From Candidatus Solibacter usitatus (GTDB lineage: Bacteria > Acidobacteriota > Terriglobia > Bryobacterales > Bryobacteraceae), in contig JACPNO010000007.1 in the NCBI GenBank assembly GCA_016185465.1, forward strand, positions 43,619-107,618: a stretch of DNA of 64,000 nucleotides, read 5' to 3'. Made by a program: the position numbers and the translations under genes. How positions within the stretch are numbered: the stretch's first letter is position 1; every line of letters begins with the position of its first letter. The notes under the pieces are model-generated. The model worked only from the letters and a program-made list of their open reading frames with translations. It was not told where the DNA came from and did no database searches. Shown piece by piece: positions 29,699 through 37,494 of the stretch.

Positions 29699-30097
29699 TT
29701 AGTCAATCTCGAGCGTTCGCAGGATTTCGGCGGCCGCCGCCGCGTCCACGCGTACCGGCGCGCCCATGCCCGCCGGGCTTTCCCTTTGATCGAACGCCTG
29801 GAACAACGCCATTTTGGCGATGGCATAGCGCTCGGTGGAATTGAGCGCGCGGCCGTGATCGCGCTCCCAGGATTCGACCACGTCTTCCGGCACCAGAACC
29901 GAGACCGCGCTTGAAGTCTTGCGATCGGCCGAAACATCGAAAACAAATTCGACGCCGCGCTGCGGGCGAGTGGGCCGCTGTCCCTCGTAATAGTACTGAT
30001 ACACGTAGCCGCTCTGTGCGGAATAGGTCTTCTGGCGGCGCACGGGCGGAGCGCCGGTCAACGGAACGGGCTTGCTACCGAACAACTTACTGAACAT
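29699..30097 (-). CDS. Conserved hypothetical protein
   Basis: MFSKLFGSKPVPLTG..YSAQSGYVYQYYYEGQRP..GVEFVFDVSADRKTSSAVSVLV. Confidence 0.6.
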   Translation of the reverse strand: MFSKLFGSKPVPLTGAPPVRRQKTYSAQSGYVYQYYYEGQRPTRPQRGVEFVFDVSADRKTSSAVSVLVPEDVVESWERDHGRALNSTERYAIAKMALFQAFDQRESPAGMGAPVRVDAAAAAEILRTLEID

Positions 30098-30109
30098 GAG
30101 ATGGCTTTT

Positions 30110-30171
30110 GTGGGGCAGGTCCCCGACCTGCCTCTTCTACAAGATTCCAGACGGCAGGTCGGGGACCCCAC
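30110..30171. repeat. Repeat family A, copy A2 (right arm lacks CTGC)
   Basis: GTGGGGCAGGTCCCCGACCTGCC .. GGCAGGTCGGGGACCCCAC. Confidence 0.9.
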
Positions 30172-30237
30172 TCAGTCCCATTATGCTCGGGTATTTTAGG
30201 GATTGACAACCGCATCGCGTGGACGCAGAATACCTCT

Positions 30238-30488
30238 GGAATCGGAAATTGAATTTCCTCCGATCGAGCGGGAGGTATCAATAGAACCGGACCAGGGAGA
30301 GGGCGGTTAGCCTTCGCCCGCAGTCAGGAAGTGAGAGAGTGACGACCGGCCGGACTTTGCGCGGTTCAAAGCAGTAGGCGCCGCGCTTTCGCGCTCGTGC
30401 GCGTACCTGATGGCTGGCAACGCGACCCTCGAGACTGCGGACGAAATTAGCTGACCGCCCTTTTCGCGTCCGCGCCCTCCGCACTCCC
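30238..30488 (+). ncRNA. Candidate structured RNA (6S-like or long mqnD leader)
   Basis: Stem 30301-30311/30450-30460 (11 bp with one U.G), 30313-30316/30442-30445, 30318-30325/30433-30440; inner hairpins; TTGACA 30203-30208 and CAGAAT 30226-30231 upstream; no coding signature. Confidence 0.4.
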
Positions 30489-30527
30489 TCACTCGTGTGT
30501 GATACTGGAGAGATTCTTCCTCAAGGT

Positions 30528-31370
30528 ATGACACCGTCTCCCCAGGAAATTGTCAGCGCCCATAGCCCGGATTCCGATGACGCGTTCATGTTTTACGGGC
30601 TGGCGACGCGAAAGATCCGCTCGCCCAAGGTGACCTTCCGGCATGTGCTGGAGGACATCGAATCGCTCAATCGCAAGGCGATGGAGGGGCTGTACGGCCT
30701 CACCGCGATTTCCTACCACGCGTATCCCTATGTGTCTGATAAGTACGTGCTGATGGCCAGCGGATCGAGCATTGGCGATGGTTATGGCCCGATGCTGATC
30801 GCCGCCCACCCCATGGAGCCCGAAGACATCAAGGGCAAACGCATCGCCATTCCGGGCAAGATGACATCGGCCTATCTGGCGCTCAAAATCATCGAAGCGG
30901 ATTTCGAACCCGTGGTCACGCCCTTCGACAAAATTCCGGAAGCCGTGGAAGAGGGCGCCGCCGAGCTCGGCCTGATCATCCATGAAGCGCAGCTGACGTA
31001 TTCGCGCAAGGGCTTTCACAAAGTGCTCGATCTCGGCCGCTGGTGGAAGACCCAATTCGACCTGCCGCTGCCGCTGGGCGGCAATGTGCTGCTGCGGTCG
31101 CTGGCGCCCGACATTCAGAGCGAGTGCTGCCGCATGATGCGCGAAAGCATCCAGTACGCTTTGGATAATCGCGAAGAAGCGCTGTCCTACGCTCTGCAAT
31201 TCGCCCGCGACATGGACGCGAGGCTGGCCGACAAGTTCGTCGGCATGTACGTGAACCACTACACCCTGGATTGCGGCGACGTGATTCCGGTGGCCGCGCA
31301 GAAGCTGCTCGACCTGGGCTATGAGGCAGGGCTGATTCCGCACCGCGCAACTGTCGAGTTCGTTCGCTAA
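30528..31370 (+). CDS. mqnD: 1,4-dihydroxy-6-naphthoate synthase (futalosine menaquinone pathway)
   Basis: AHSPDSDDAFMFYGLATRKI; ISYHAYPYVSDKYVLMASGSSIGDGYGPMLI. Confidence 0.85.
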   Translation: MTPSPQEIVSAHSPDSDDAFMFYGLATRKIRSPKVTFRHVLEDIESLNRKAMEGLYGLTAISYHAYPYVSDKYVLMASGSSIGDGYGPMLIAAHPMEPEDIKGKRIAIPGKMTSAYLALKIIEADFEPVVTPFDKIPEAVEEGAAELGLIIHEAQLTYSRKGFHKVLDLGRWWKTQFDLPLPLGGNVLLRSLAPDIQSECCRMMRESIQYALDNREEALSYALQFARDMDARLADKFVGMYVNHYTLDCGDVIPVAAQKLLDLGYEAGLIPHRATVEFVR

Positions 31371-31392
31371 GTTCGCGTGCTACCTTGAAAAT

Positions 31393-32676
31393 ATGCCTGC
31401 TGTCCGATGTGTTGCGCGTCTTCTGGCGATTTTTGTCCTGTTGCTAACCGCCGGTTTCGCCGAGGAACCGCTGCGGCCCAAAGACGTCCGCGCCCTTGCC
31501 AAGCAGGGGTCAACCGCCATTCCCCAACTGCAGGAGTTGCTCAAGAACCCTGATCTGGAAATTCGCGTGGAGGCCGTCAAGGCCATGGTTGAAATCGGCG
31601 GCAAAGACAGCCTGACGCCGCTGATTCAAGCCACTGCCGACAACGACGCAGAAGTGCAGATTCGCGCCGCCGAAGGCCTGGTGAATTTCTACCTGCCCGG
31701 CTATGTGCGCACCGGCTTGAGCGCATCGCTGCGCCGCGTCGGCACCAGCATCAAAGCCAAGTTCACCGACGTCAACGACCAGGTGATCGACTCGTTCGTG
31801 GAAGTGCGGCCGGATGTGATCGCAGCGCTGGGTAGACAGGCCCATGCCGGCTCGAGCATTGAATCGCGCGCCAGCGCCGCCAGAGCCGTGGGAATTCTGC
31901 GCGGGCGCGGAGCGGTGGACGATCTGATCGCCGCCATCCGCACCAAGAACAGCGAAGTGATCTACGAAGCGTTAGTCGCGCTGCAGAAGATTCGCGACCA
32001 GTCCGCCGCTCCCAAGATTGCGTTCCTGCTGCACGATCTGGATGAGAAAGTGCAAATCGCCGCCATCGAGACCACCGGTTTGTTGCAGAACAAAGATTCC
32101 ATCCCCGACCTGATGGATGCGATCCGGCGGGCAAGAAATAACAAGGTTCGCCGCGCGGCGCTCACCGCCATTGCGATGCTTCCCGCGGAGGGCAACCGCG
32201 AAATTTACGCGCGCTATCTCAACGACAAGGATGAAGGCATGCGCGCGGCAGCCGCCGAAGGCTATGCCCGCCTGCGCAATCCGGCGGACCTGGCGGCCAT
32301 CGAAACCGTCTACAAAGATGAGGAAAAGCGCGCGCCCAGGCTCGCCCAAGCGTTCGCGCTGGTGATGCTGGGGCAGCATGAGCTTTCCGAATTCAGCCCG
32401 CTGCAATTGTTGATCAACACGCTCAACTCGGCCGCGTATCACGGCGTGGCGGGTCCTTACCTTGTGGAAGCGGCGCGCGATCCCGCGGTGCGGGCGCTCC
32501 TGTATCAGGGCCTGCCTAACGCCACCAAGGACGAAAAAATCCAGCTCGCCGGCGTATTAGCTCGCAGCGGGGATCAGGAATCCGTGCCGTATCTGGAAAA
32601 ACTCAGCCACGACGCCGATGACCAGGTTGCGCAGGAGGGATTGCGAGCCCTGCGTGCATTGCGGGCCCGCTTGTAG
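31393..32676 (+). CDS. HEAT-repeat protein, secreted
   Basis: Signal peptide and repeated helical units (LEIRVEAVKAMVEIGGKDSLTPLIQATADNDAEVQIRAAEGLV). Confidence 0.8.
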   Translation: MPAVRCVARLLAIFVLLLTAGFAEEPLRPKDVRALAKQGSTAIPQLQELLKNPDLEIRVEAVKAMVEIGGKDSLTPLIQATADNDAEVQIRAAEGLVNFYLPGYVRTGLSASLRRVGTSIKAKFTDVNDQVIDSFVEVRPDVIAALGRQAHAGSSIESRASAARAVGILRGRGAVDDLIAAIRTKNSEVIYEALVALQKIRDQSAAPKIAFLLHDLDEKVQIAAIETTGLLQNKDSIPDLMDAIRRARNNKVRRAALTAIAMLPAEGNREIYARYLNDKDEGMRAAAAEGYARLRNPADLAAIETVYKDEEKRAPRLAQAFALVMLGQHELSEFSPLQLLINTLNSAAYHGVAGPYLVEAARDPAVRALLYQGLPNATKDEKIQLAGVLARSGDQESVPYLEKLSHDADDQVAQEGLRALRALRARL

Positions 32677-32680
32677 AAAA

Positions 32681-32890
32681 CTACTTCGCCTTTTTCTGCT
32701 TCTGTTGGCCGACGCGAATCTTGAAGGTTGCCTGTTTGGCTTCCTGCCACGCCTTGTGATCGTGCCGGGCTACGGCGTCAGTCAAATACGCATCGACGTT
32801 GGCGTCCTTGGGAAGCACAGCCATCAGCGTGAAAGCTTCATTGCAGGTCGGGCAAAAAGGCCGGAACCGCTTTACATTCGGAAGTCCCAT
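32681..32890 (-). CDS. Small hypothetical protein with CxxC
   Basis: MGLPNVKRFRPFCPTCNEAFTLMAVLPKDANVDAYLTDAVARHDHKAWQEAKQATFKIRVGQQKQKKAK. Confidence 0.45.
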   Translation of the reverse strand: MGLPNVKRFRPFCPTCNEAFTLMAVLPKDANVDAYLTDAVARHDHKAWQEAKQATFKIRVGQQKQKKAK

Positions 32891-32920
32891 AACCTTTCTA
32901 TAGTAACAAAAAACCAAGAA

Positions 32921-33002
32921 TTTCTCGCAGAGGACGCGGAGAAAACACCACTAAATATTCTTGTCTTGGTTTTCTCTGCGTTCTCTGCGCCTCTGCGAGA
33001 AA
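32921..33002. repeat. Repeat family C, copy C1: TTTCTCGCAGAGG..GGAGAAAA ... TTTTCTCTGCGTTCTCTGCGCCTCTGCGAGAAA
   Basis: Inverted arms seen directly; second copy at 54103-54178. Confidence 0.85.
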
Positions 33003-33015
33003 TGAAGTTGTCTTT

Positions 33016-34566
33016 TTATCGGAAAACCACTAAATCCGCTATGTTGATCTCGCTCCCAGTCGACCCGGTGTAGGTTTCCCCGCGAACCACTACCCGCACC
33101 TCGTGCCGGCCATTCTTCAACCCAAACGCGTGCCACACCGATTCCCCGGTCTTGATATTGCTCTCGTCAGGATAAACGTCCACCGTGCTATCCAGCTTGC
33201 CATCCAGATAGACGTCGGCTTTGCCGCCGCTCGGCAGGTAGGCGCCAGCGACAATGACGCCGGTACCTTCAAAAGCAATTGCCGCTTCAGCCCCTTTGGC
33301 CGCGGAAGTCTTGCCGGGCGCGTTCTTGCGCTCTCCCCAGTTGCCTTTCCATTTCCAGCGGGAGTCGGTTGCGGCGATCCGCTCGACGGGCGATCCGTAA
33401 TCGTCCCAGAGCTCCATCTCGGCGGCCTTGGGCGCTTGCACTTTCACCTGCAGCCGGTCGCCTTCAAGCTTGCCGCCATTGCGCTTCACCAACTCGATCG
33501 CCCGCTTTTGCGTGCTGTCCACGATCGTGTGGAACGAAAAATCCGTGTAATTAAATTTTGTGTCGGCGAGCTTGGGGATACCGCTGCGCCACTGCTCTGG
33601 AATCTTCTTGTACCCCATCATCACGCCAAGAATCCCGCAGGCATTGGATGGATTGCAGTCTGAATCCTGCCCCGCGCGCGTGGAAATCTCCAGCGTGTTC
33701 CAGAAATCGCCTTTGCCGTAAAGCAGCCCCAGCGCGATGTAGCCGCCGTTCAGTTTGGCGTCTATGTTGAACGGCCGCAGCGCGCCTTCCGGGCAGGGTT
33801 CGCGCTTGTCCCATTTGTCGGTGAGCAAATGCCAGACTTTGCGCCAGTCGGTGGGATATTGTTTGGACCAGGCCAGCACATCCGAGATGAGCAGCGCGTA
33901 CGGACTCTTCGGCGGCATGCACGCCAGACCCGCTTCGACCACTTTGCGCACATCGGTTTCAAAAAATGCGGCCGCGTACATGCCGGAAACGAACATGCCG
34001 CCGTAGATGCCATCGCCGTAATTCATGACCCGGCCCGCGCGCAGACACAAATCATTCGACGCCCGCGGCAGCCCGGGCGCCATCAGGCCGATGAAGTCGC
34101 TTTCAATTTGGAAATCGATGTCGTTGGCGTGCGAGTTGTACTTCGGACTGCCGCTGAGGCTCGCTTTGACGCCGCGCTTCAGGGCGCGACGCGCTCCCAA
34201 GTTGGCGTGCCAGAGCTGATATTTGGCATCGCGAAACATGGCGCCGAAATCGTCGCTGGTGGCGTCGAGACCCTTGGCATCCAGCACTTTGGCGAAGGTC
34301 ATGTCGACATAGAGATCATCCTGATCGATGGCGTTTGAGACGCTGTCGACAGTCCACTTCGGCAGCTCACCTTCATTGATTTGCTGGCGAAAACGGAATT
34401 CCGTGGGCGCGCCGAAACTGACGCCAATCATTTGCCCCGCCCAGCCGCCTTCGATCTTGTCGTGCAAATCGGCAAGCTTGATCTCGCGAATCCCGCCGGA
34501 TTTCTGGCCGGAGGAAGCGATTAGGAATAGCGGTAACAGCAGAATCGCGCGACGCATAGCGAACAT
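33016..34566 (-). CDS. ADP-ribosylglycohydrolase family protein
   Basis: KIEGGWAGQMIGVSFG, DQDDLYVDMTFAKVLD, ARVMNYGDGIYGGMFVSGMYAAAF, ISTRAGQDSDCNPSNACGILGVMMGY. Confidence 0.9.
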   Translation of the reverse strand: MFAMRRAILLLPLFLIASSGQKSGGIREIKLADLHDKIEGGWAGQMIGVSFGAPTEFRFRQQINEGELPKWTVDSVSNAIDQDDLYVDMTFAKVLDAKGLDATSDDFGAMFRDAKYQLWHANLGARRALKRGVKASLSGSPKYNSHANDIDFQIESDFIGLMAPGLPRASNDLCLRAGRVMNYGDGIYGGMFVSGMYAAAFFETDVRKVVEAGLACMPPKSPYALLISDVLAWSKQYPTDWRKVWHLLTDKWDKREPCPEGALRPFNIDAKLNGGYIALGLLYGKGDFWNTLEISTRAGQDSDCNPSNACGILGVMMGYKKIPEQWRSGIPKLADTKFNYTDFSFHTIVDSTQKRAIELVKRNGGKLEGDRLQVKVQAPKAAEMELWDDYGSPVERIAATDSRWKWKGNWGERKNAPGKTSAAKGAEAAIAFEGTGVIVAGAYLPSGGKADVYLDGKLDSTVDVYPDESNIKTGESVWHAFGLKNGRHEVRVVVRGETYTGSTGSEINIADLVVFR

Positions 34567-34578
34567 CGTATCACTAGG

Positions 34579-34641
34579 GTGGGGCAGGTCCCCGGCCTGC
34601 CAGCTTGACTAAGAAAACGGCAGGTCGGGGACCTGCCCCAC
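34579..34641. repeat. Repeat family A, copy A3
   Basis: GTGGGGCAGGTCCCCGGCCTGCC-N17-GGCAGGTCGGGGACCTGCCCCAC; right end flush with TAA at 34642. Confidence 0.95.
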
Positions 34642-35499
34642 TTACAGAATATTGCGCAGGGCGGGCGCCAGCTCCGGAAACGCAAAACGGAATCCGGTGC
34701 CCTCGGCGGCCTTGGGCAGCACGCGCTGGCTGCCCAGCAGGATTTCCGACATCTCTCCCAACATCAGCTTCAGCGCGAACGCGGGCGCCGGAAACAGCGC
34801 GGGCCGGCCCAGCGCCCCTGCCAGCTCGCGCGTGAACGCGGTATTCGTCACCGGGTTCGGCGCGGTGCCGTTGACTGCCCCTGAAACCGGTTTCCGGATA
34901 GCGTGAATGATCAGCGCCACCAAATCGTCCACGTGAATCCAGGACATCCACTGCTTTCCCGAGCCCAGCCGTCCGCCCACGAAAGCCTTAAACGGCGGCA
35001 GCATTTTCGCGAGCGCGCCTCCATCGGCCCCGAGAACGATGCCCGTTCGCAGGTTCACCACGCGAATGCCCAGCGCTTCGGCCAGGCTCGCCTGCTTCTC
35101 CCAATCGCGACAGACATCGGCCAGAAATCCGGTGCCGGCGGAAGAAGCTTCAGTGAGCACTTCGTCGCCGCGGTTCCCATAGATGCCTATGGCAGAGGCG
35201 CAAACGAGCACCGCCGGGCGGCGCGAAAGCGTGGAAAGCGCGGTCACCAGGTTGCGCGTGCCTTCCAGACGGCTGGCGGCAATTTTGCGCTTAGCTTCCG
35301 CGGTCCATCGCTGGGCGACAGGTTCGCCCGCCAAATGCACCACGGCATCGGCATTTTCCAGAGCATCCGGCGGAGGCTCGCCGGCGAGCGTGTCCCAATC
35401 CGCCCGGCGCAAAGCGCGAACCGTGTGGGCATCTTTGGTAAGCGCAGCGACGAGCCGCCGGCCTATAAATCCCGAAGCGCCCGTCACTGTGACATTCAT
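34642..35499 (-). CDS. TIGR01777-family NAD-dependent epimerase
   Basis: MNVTVTGASGFIGRRLVAAL..VVHLAGEPVAQRWTAEAKRKI..WMSWIHVDDLVALIIHA. Confidence 0.9.
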   Translation of the reverse strand: MNVTVTGASGFIGRRLVAALTKDAHTVRALRRADWDTLAGEPPPDALENADAVVHLAGEPVAQRWTAEAKRKIAASRLEGTRNLVTALSTLSRRPAVLVCASAIGIYGNRGDEVLTEASSAGTGFLADVCRDWEKQASLAEALGIRVVNLRTGIVLGADGGALAKMLPPFKAFVGGRLGSGKQWMSWIHVDDLVALIIHAIRKPVSGAVNGTAPNPVTNTAFTRELAGALGRPALFPAPAFALKLMLGEMSEILLGSQRVLPKAAEGTGFRFAFPELAPALRNIL

Positions 35500-35543
35500 G
35501 GCTGTGCCCTCAATTGTAGTAAAAGCTACAATGAGACATCCGA

Positions 35544-36629
35544 ATGCGCGCCTGGAACCGGGCCAAATTGCTGTGGGGATACCTTGGGCGGCGTAGCGAT
35601 CTGCGCGCGCAGCCGGTGGAGTATATCGTCGAAACCACGGCCAAGTGCAACCTGTACTGCCCGATGTGCCCGCGGGAAACACACCTGCAGCCCAAGGCGG
35701 ATATGGCGGATGAGATTTTCAATCGCCTGGTCGAGGAATCGGGCGCGTCCGCCGAGCACATGATGCTGATCGGCCTGGGCGAGCCCTTCATGGACGCCAA
35801 GATTTTCGACCGCATCGAATACTGCGAGCAGCACGGCATCTCGACGCTGCTCTCGACCAATGGCACGTTTCTCGATGAGAAAACTTCCGCTCGTTTGCTC
35901 GATACCCGCATCGAGCACATCACGCTCAGCTTCGACGGCTCGACCAAAGAGAGCTTCGAATACTATCGCAAAGGCGCGCGCTTCGAAAAAGTGCGTGACA
36001 ACTTTGTCCGTTTCGCCCGCATGAAACACGAGCGCCAGTCGAAAATGCAGGTAGTCGTGCAGATGGTGCGTATGGAGCGCAACGCCGGCGAGGTGGACGA
36101 CTTCATTCGTTTCTGGAAAGATCTGCCGGGTATCGACCAGGTGCGCATCAAGGAAGACGAGACCAACCTGATGCGCCCCGACGCCGGCCATGCCGCCGCC
36201 GACTGGAAATATCCCTGCCACTATCTCTGGCGCGGCCCGATGTACGTCAAGCAATCGGGCGACGTGTATCCCTGCTGTCAGAGCTACATGCTGGACGGCG
36301 CGCCGGTGGGCCGCATCGGCGAACAGCCGCTGGCGGCGATTTGGAATTCGGCGGAAATGCAGCGCATGCGGCGCCTGCACGTGGCTGGGCGCGCGGCCGA
36401 GATCGACATCTGCTCCCGCTGCTGCACCACCATTCCGCATCCGGCGCTGGTGGCCGGCAGTTTGATCTTTCACGGCAAGACCGTTCGGCGCCTGCTGCCG
36501 CTCATTGAGCGGCTGACGTTTTTCTCGAAGCTGCCGAGGCGGCTTCTGAATCCGCCCAAGGCGAAAACGGCGGAGCCGGAGTTGGTGCAGATTAGCGCGG
36601 GGAAAAGCGCGAAAAGCGATCAGCCTTGA
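35544..36629 (+). CDS. Radical SAM/SPASM domain protein
   Basis: VETTAKCNLYCPMCPRE (CX3CX2C); C-terminal GDVYPCCQSYM..ICSRCCTTIP. Confidence 0.88.
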   Translation: MRAWNRAKLLWGYLGRRSDLRAQPVEYIVETTAKCNLYCPMCPRETHLQPKADMADEIFNRLVEESGASAEHMMLIGLGEPFMDAKIFDRIEYCEQHGISTLLSTNGTFLDEKTSARLLDTRIEHITLSFDGSTKESFEYYRKGARFEKVRDNFVRFARMKHERQSKMQVVVQMVRMERNAGEVDDFIRFWKDLPGIDQVRIKEDETNLMRPDAGHAAADWKYPCHYLWRGPMYVKQSGDVYPCCQSYMLDGAPVGRIGEQPLAAIWNSAEMQRMRRLHVAGRAAEIDICSRCCTTIPHPALVAGSLIFHGKTVRRLLPLIERLTFFSKLPRRLLNPPKAKTAEPELVQISAGKSAKSDQP

Positions 36630-36955
36630 AAAGCATCGGCGGAATGTGTCGCTCTATCGGAACGCAGCACACGGACTTTCACCTCCACACGCGACCCAAG
36701 CCGGTTGATGATCGACATCAGTCGATCGACGGTGAAGCGCCCAAGATCGGCATTGCGAATGCGAGAGAAGTCGGCTGCTGCAATCCCAGTCCGATCGTGG
36801 GCGGCGCGAACCGTCAGGCGTTCCCGGTCGAGTGTCTTGATGATCTCGGCGGCTAGGATAGCTTTGAACTGGGCGACATCCGCGTTCTTGTATCCGAGAT
36901 CGCGGAAAACATTTCCGCTCCCTCGTACGACTTCGAGCTTTTCGACCTTCATCAA
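36620..36955 (-). CDS. HigA-like XRE antitoxin
   Basis: VFRDLGYKNADVAQFKAILAAEIIKTLDRERLTVRAAHDRTGIAAADFSRIRNADLGRFTVDRLMSIINRLG; overlaps toxin stop (ATGA). Confidence 0.85.
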   Translation of the reverse strand: MMKVEKLEVVRGSGNVFRDLGYKNADVAQFKAILAAEIIKTLDRERLTVRAAHDRTGIAAADFSRIRNADLGRFTVDRLMSIINRLGSRVEVKVRVLRSDRATHSADAFQG

Positions 36956-37299
36956 TACATCTCCTTCAACTGCTTCAGCCGGTCTCTTATCAGATCGATT
37001 TCACGTTGCGGCGTCTTGATACCCTGCGTCGATTTCTTCTGGAAGGCATGAATCACCCAGATTTCCGGGCCGATTTGCACTGCATAGACAACACGAAACG
37101 CATCACCCCGCAACCGCACAGCAATCTCAAACACGCCGGATCCTAAGCCGCGCATCGGCTTCGCGATTTCGGCCTTGCCACCTTCAGCAGCAATCGTCAG
37201 GGCTGCCAGGCAGACCTGCCTGGCTCCTTCCGGGAAAGCTTCGAATTCCCTCAGTGCCGCCCGGACCCATGAAACGGGTCGCGTCTTTCGGGTCAACAC
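36952..37299 (-). CDS. HigB/Gp49-like (RelE superfamily) toxin
   Basis: VSWVRAALREFEAFPEGARQVCLAALTIAAEGGKAEIAKPMRGLGSGVFEIAVRLRGDAFRVVYAVQIGPEIWVIHAFQKKSTQGIKTPQREIDLIRDRLKQL; GTG 37299 start proposed. Confidence 0.82.
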   Translation of the reverse strand: MLTRKTRPVSWVRAALREFEAFPEGARQVCLAALTIAAEGGKAEIAKPMRGLGSGVFEIAVRLRGDAFRVVYAVQIGPEIWVIHAFQKKSTQGIKTPQREIDLIRDRLKQLKEMY

Positions 37300-37306
37300 A
37301 GCTATG

Positions 37307-37322
37307 TTGTCATATTTGACAA
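37307..37322. promoter_or_regulatory. Candidate HigA operator TTGTCA-TATT-TGACAA
   Basis: Perfect 6-bp-arm palindrome just upstream of toxin start. Confidence 0.6.
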
Positions 37323-37348
37323 CAACTGTCAAGAATTTGATGGACGGG

Positions 37349-37486
37349 CTAGCGCGGCAGGCCCTTGTCGTCGTAGCCAAGGATCTGATCTGGCGTGCGA
37401 TCATCCAGCACCGGAAGCTCGCCGCATCGCTCGCGGATGGCGCGCAGCTCTTCCAGTGTGTGCACGGGATCGTCGCGATCAGCCAT
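37349..37486 (-). CDS. Orphan VapB-like antitoxin C-terminal mini-ORF (45 aa)
   Basis: [45 protein letters not shown]; not in ORF track; resembles VapB tail (LPVLDxRxxDEILGYDxxGLP). Confidence 0.55.
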   Translation of the reverse strand: MADRDDPVHTLEELRAIRERCGELPVLDDRTPDQILGYDDKGLPR

Positions 37487-37494
37487 GCCTTAGC

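Noticed and set aside
30238-30488. RNase P RNA, SRP RNA, TPP or cobalamin riboswitch in the mqnD upstream region
   Set aside because: Characteristic conserved strings (e.g. GAGGAAAGUCC, GGAAGGAAGCA, CUGAGA, AGCCAGGAGACC) were not found on the plus strand; only generic structure supported.
30307-30534. Minus-strand ORF overlapping the structured RNA candidate
   Set aside because: Start and content inconsistent with a real gene; overlaps the mqnD start and is a likely shadow of RNA structure.
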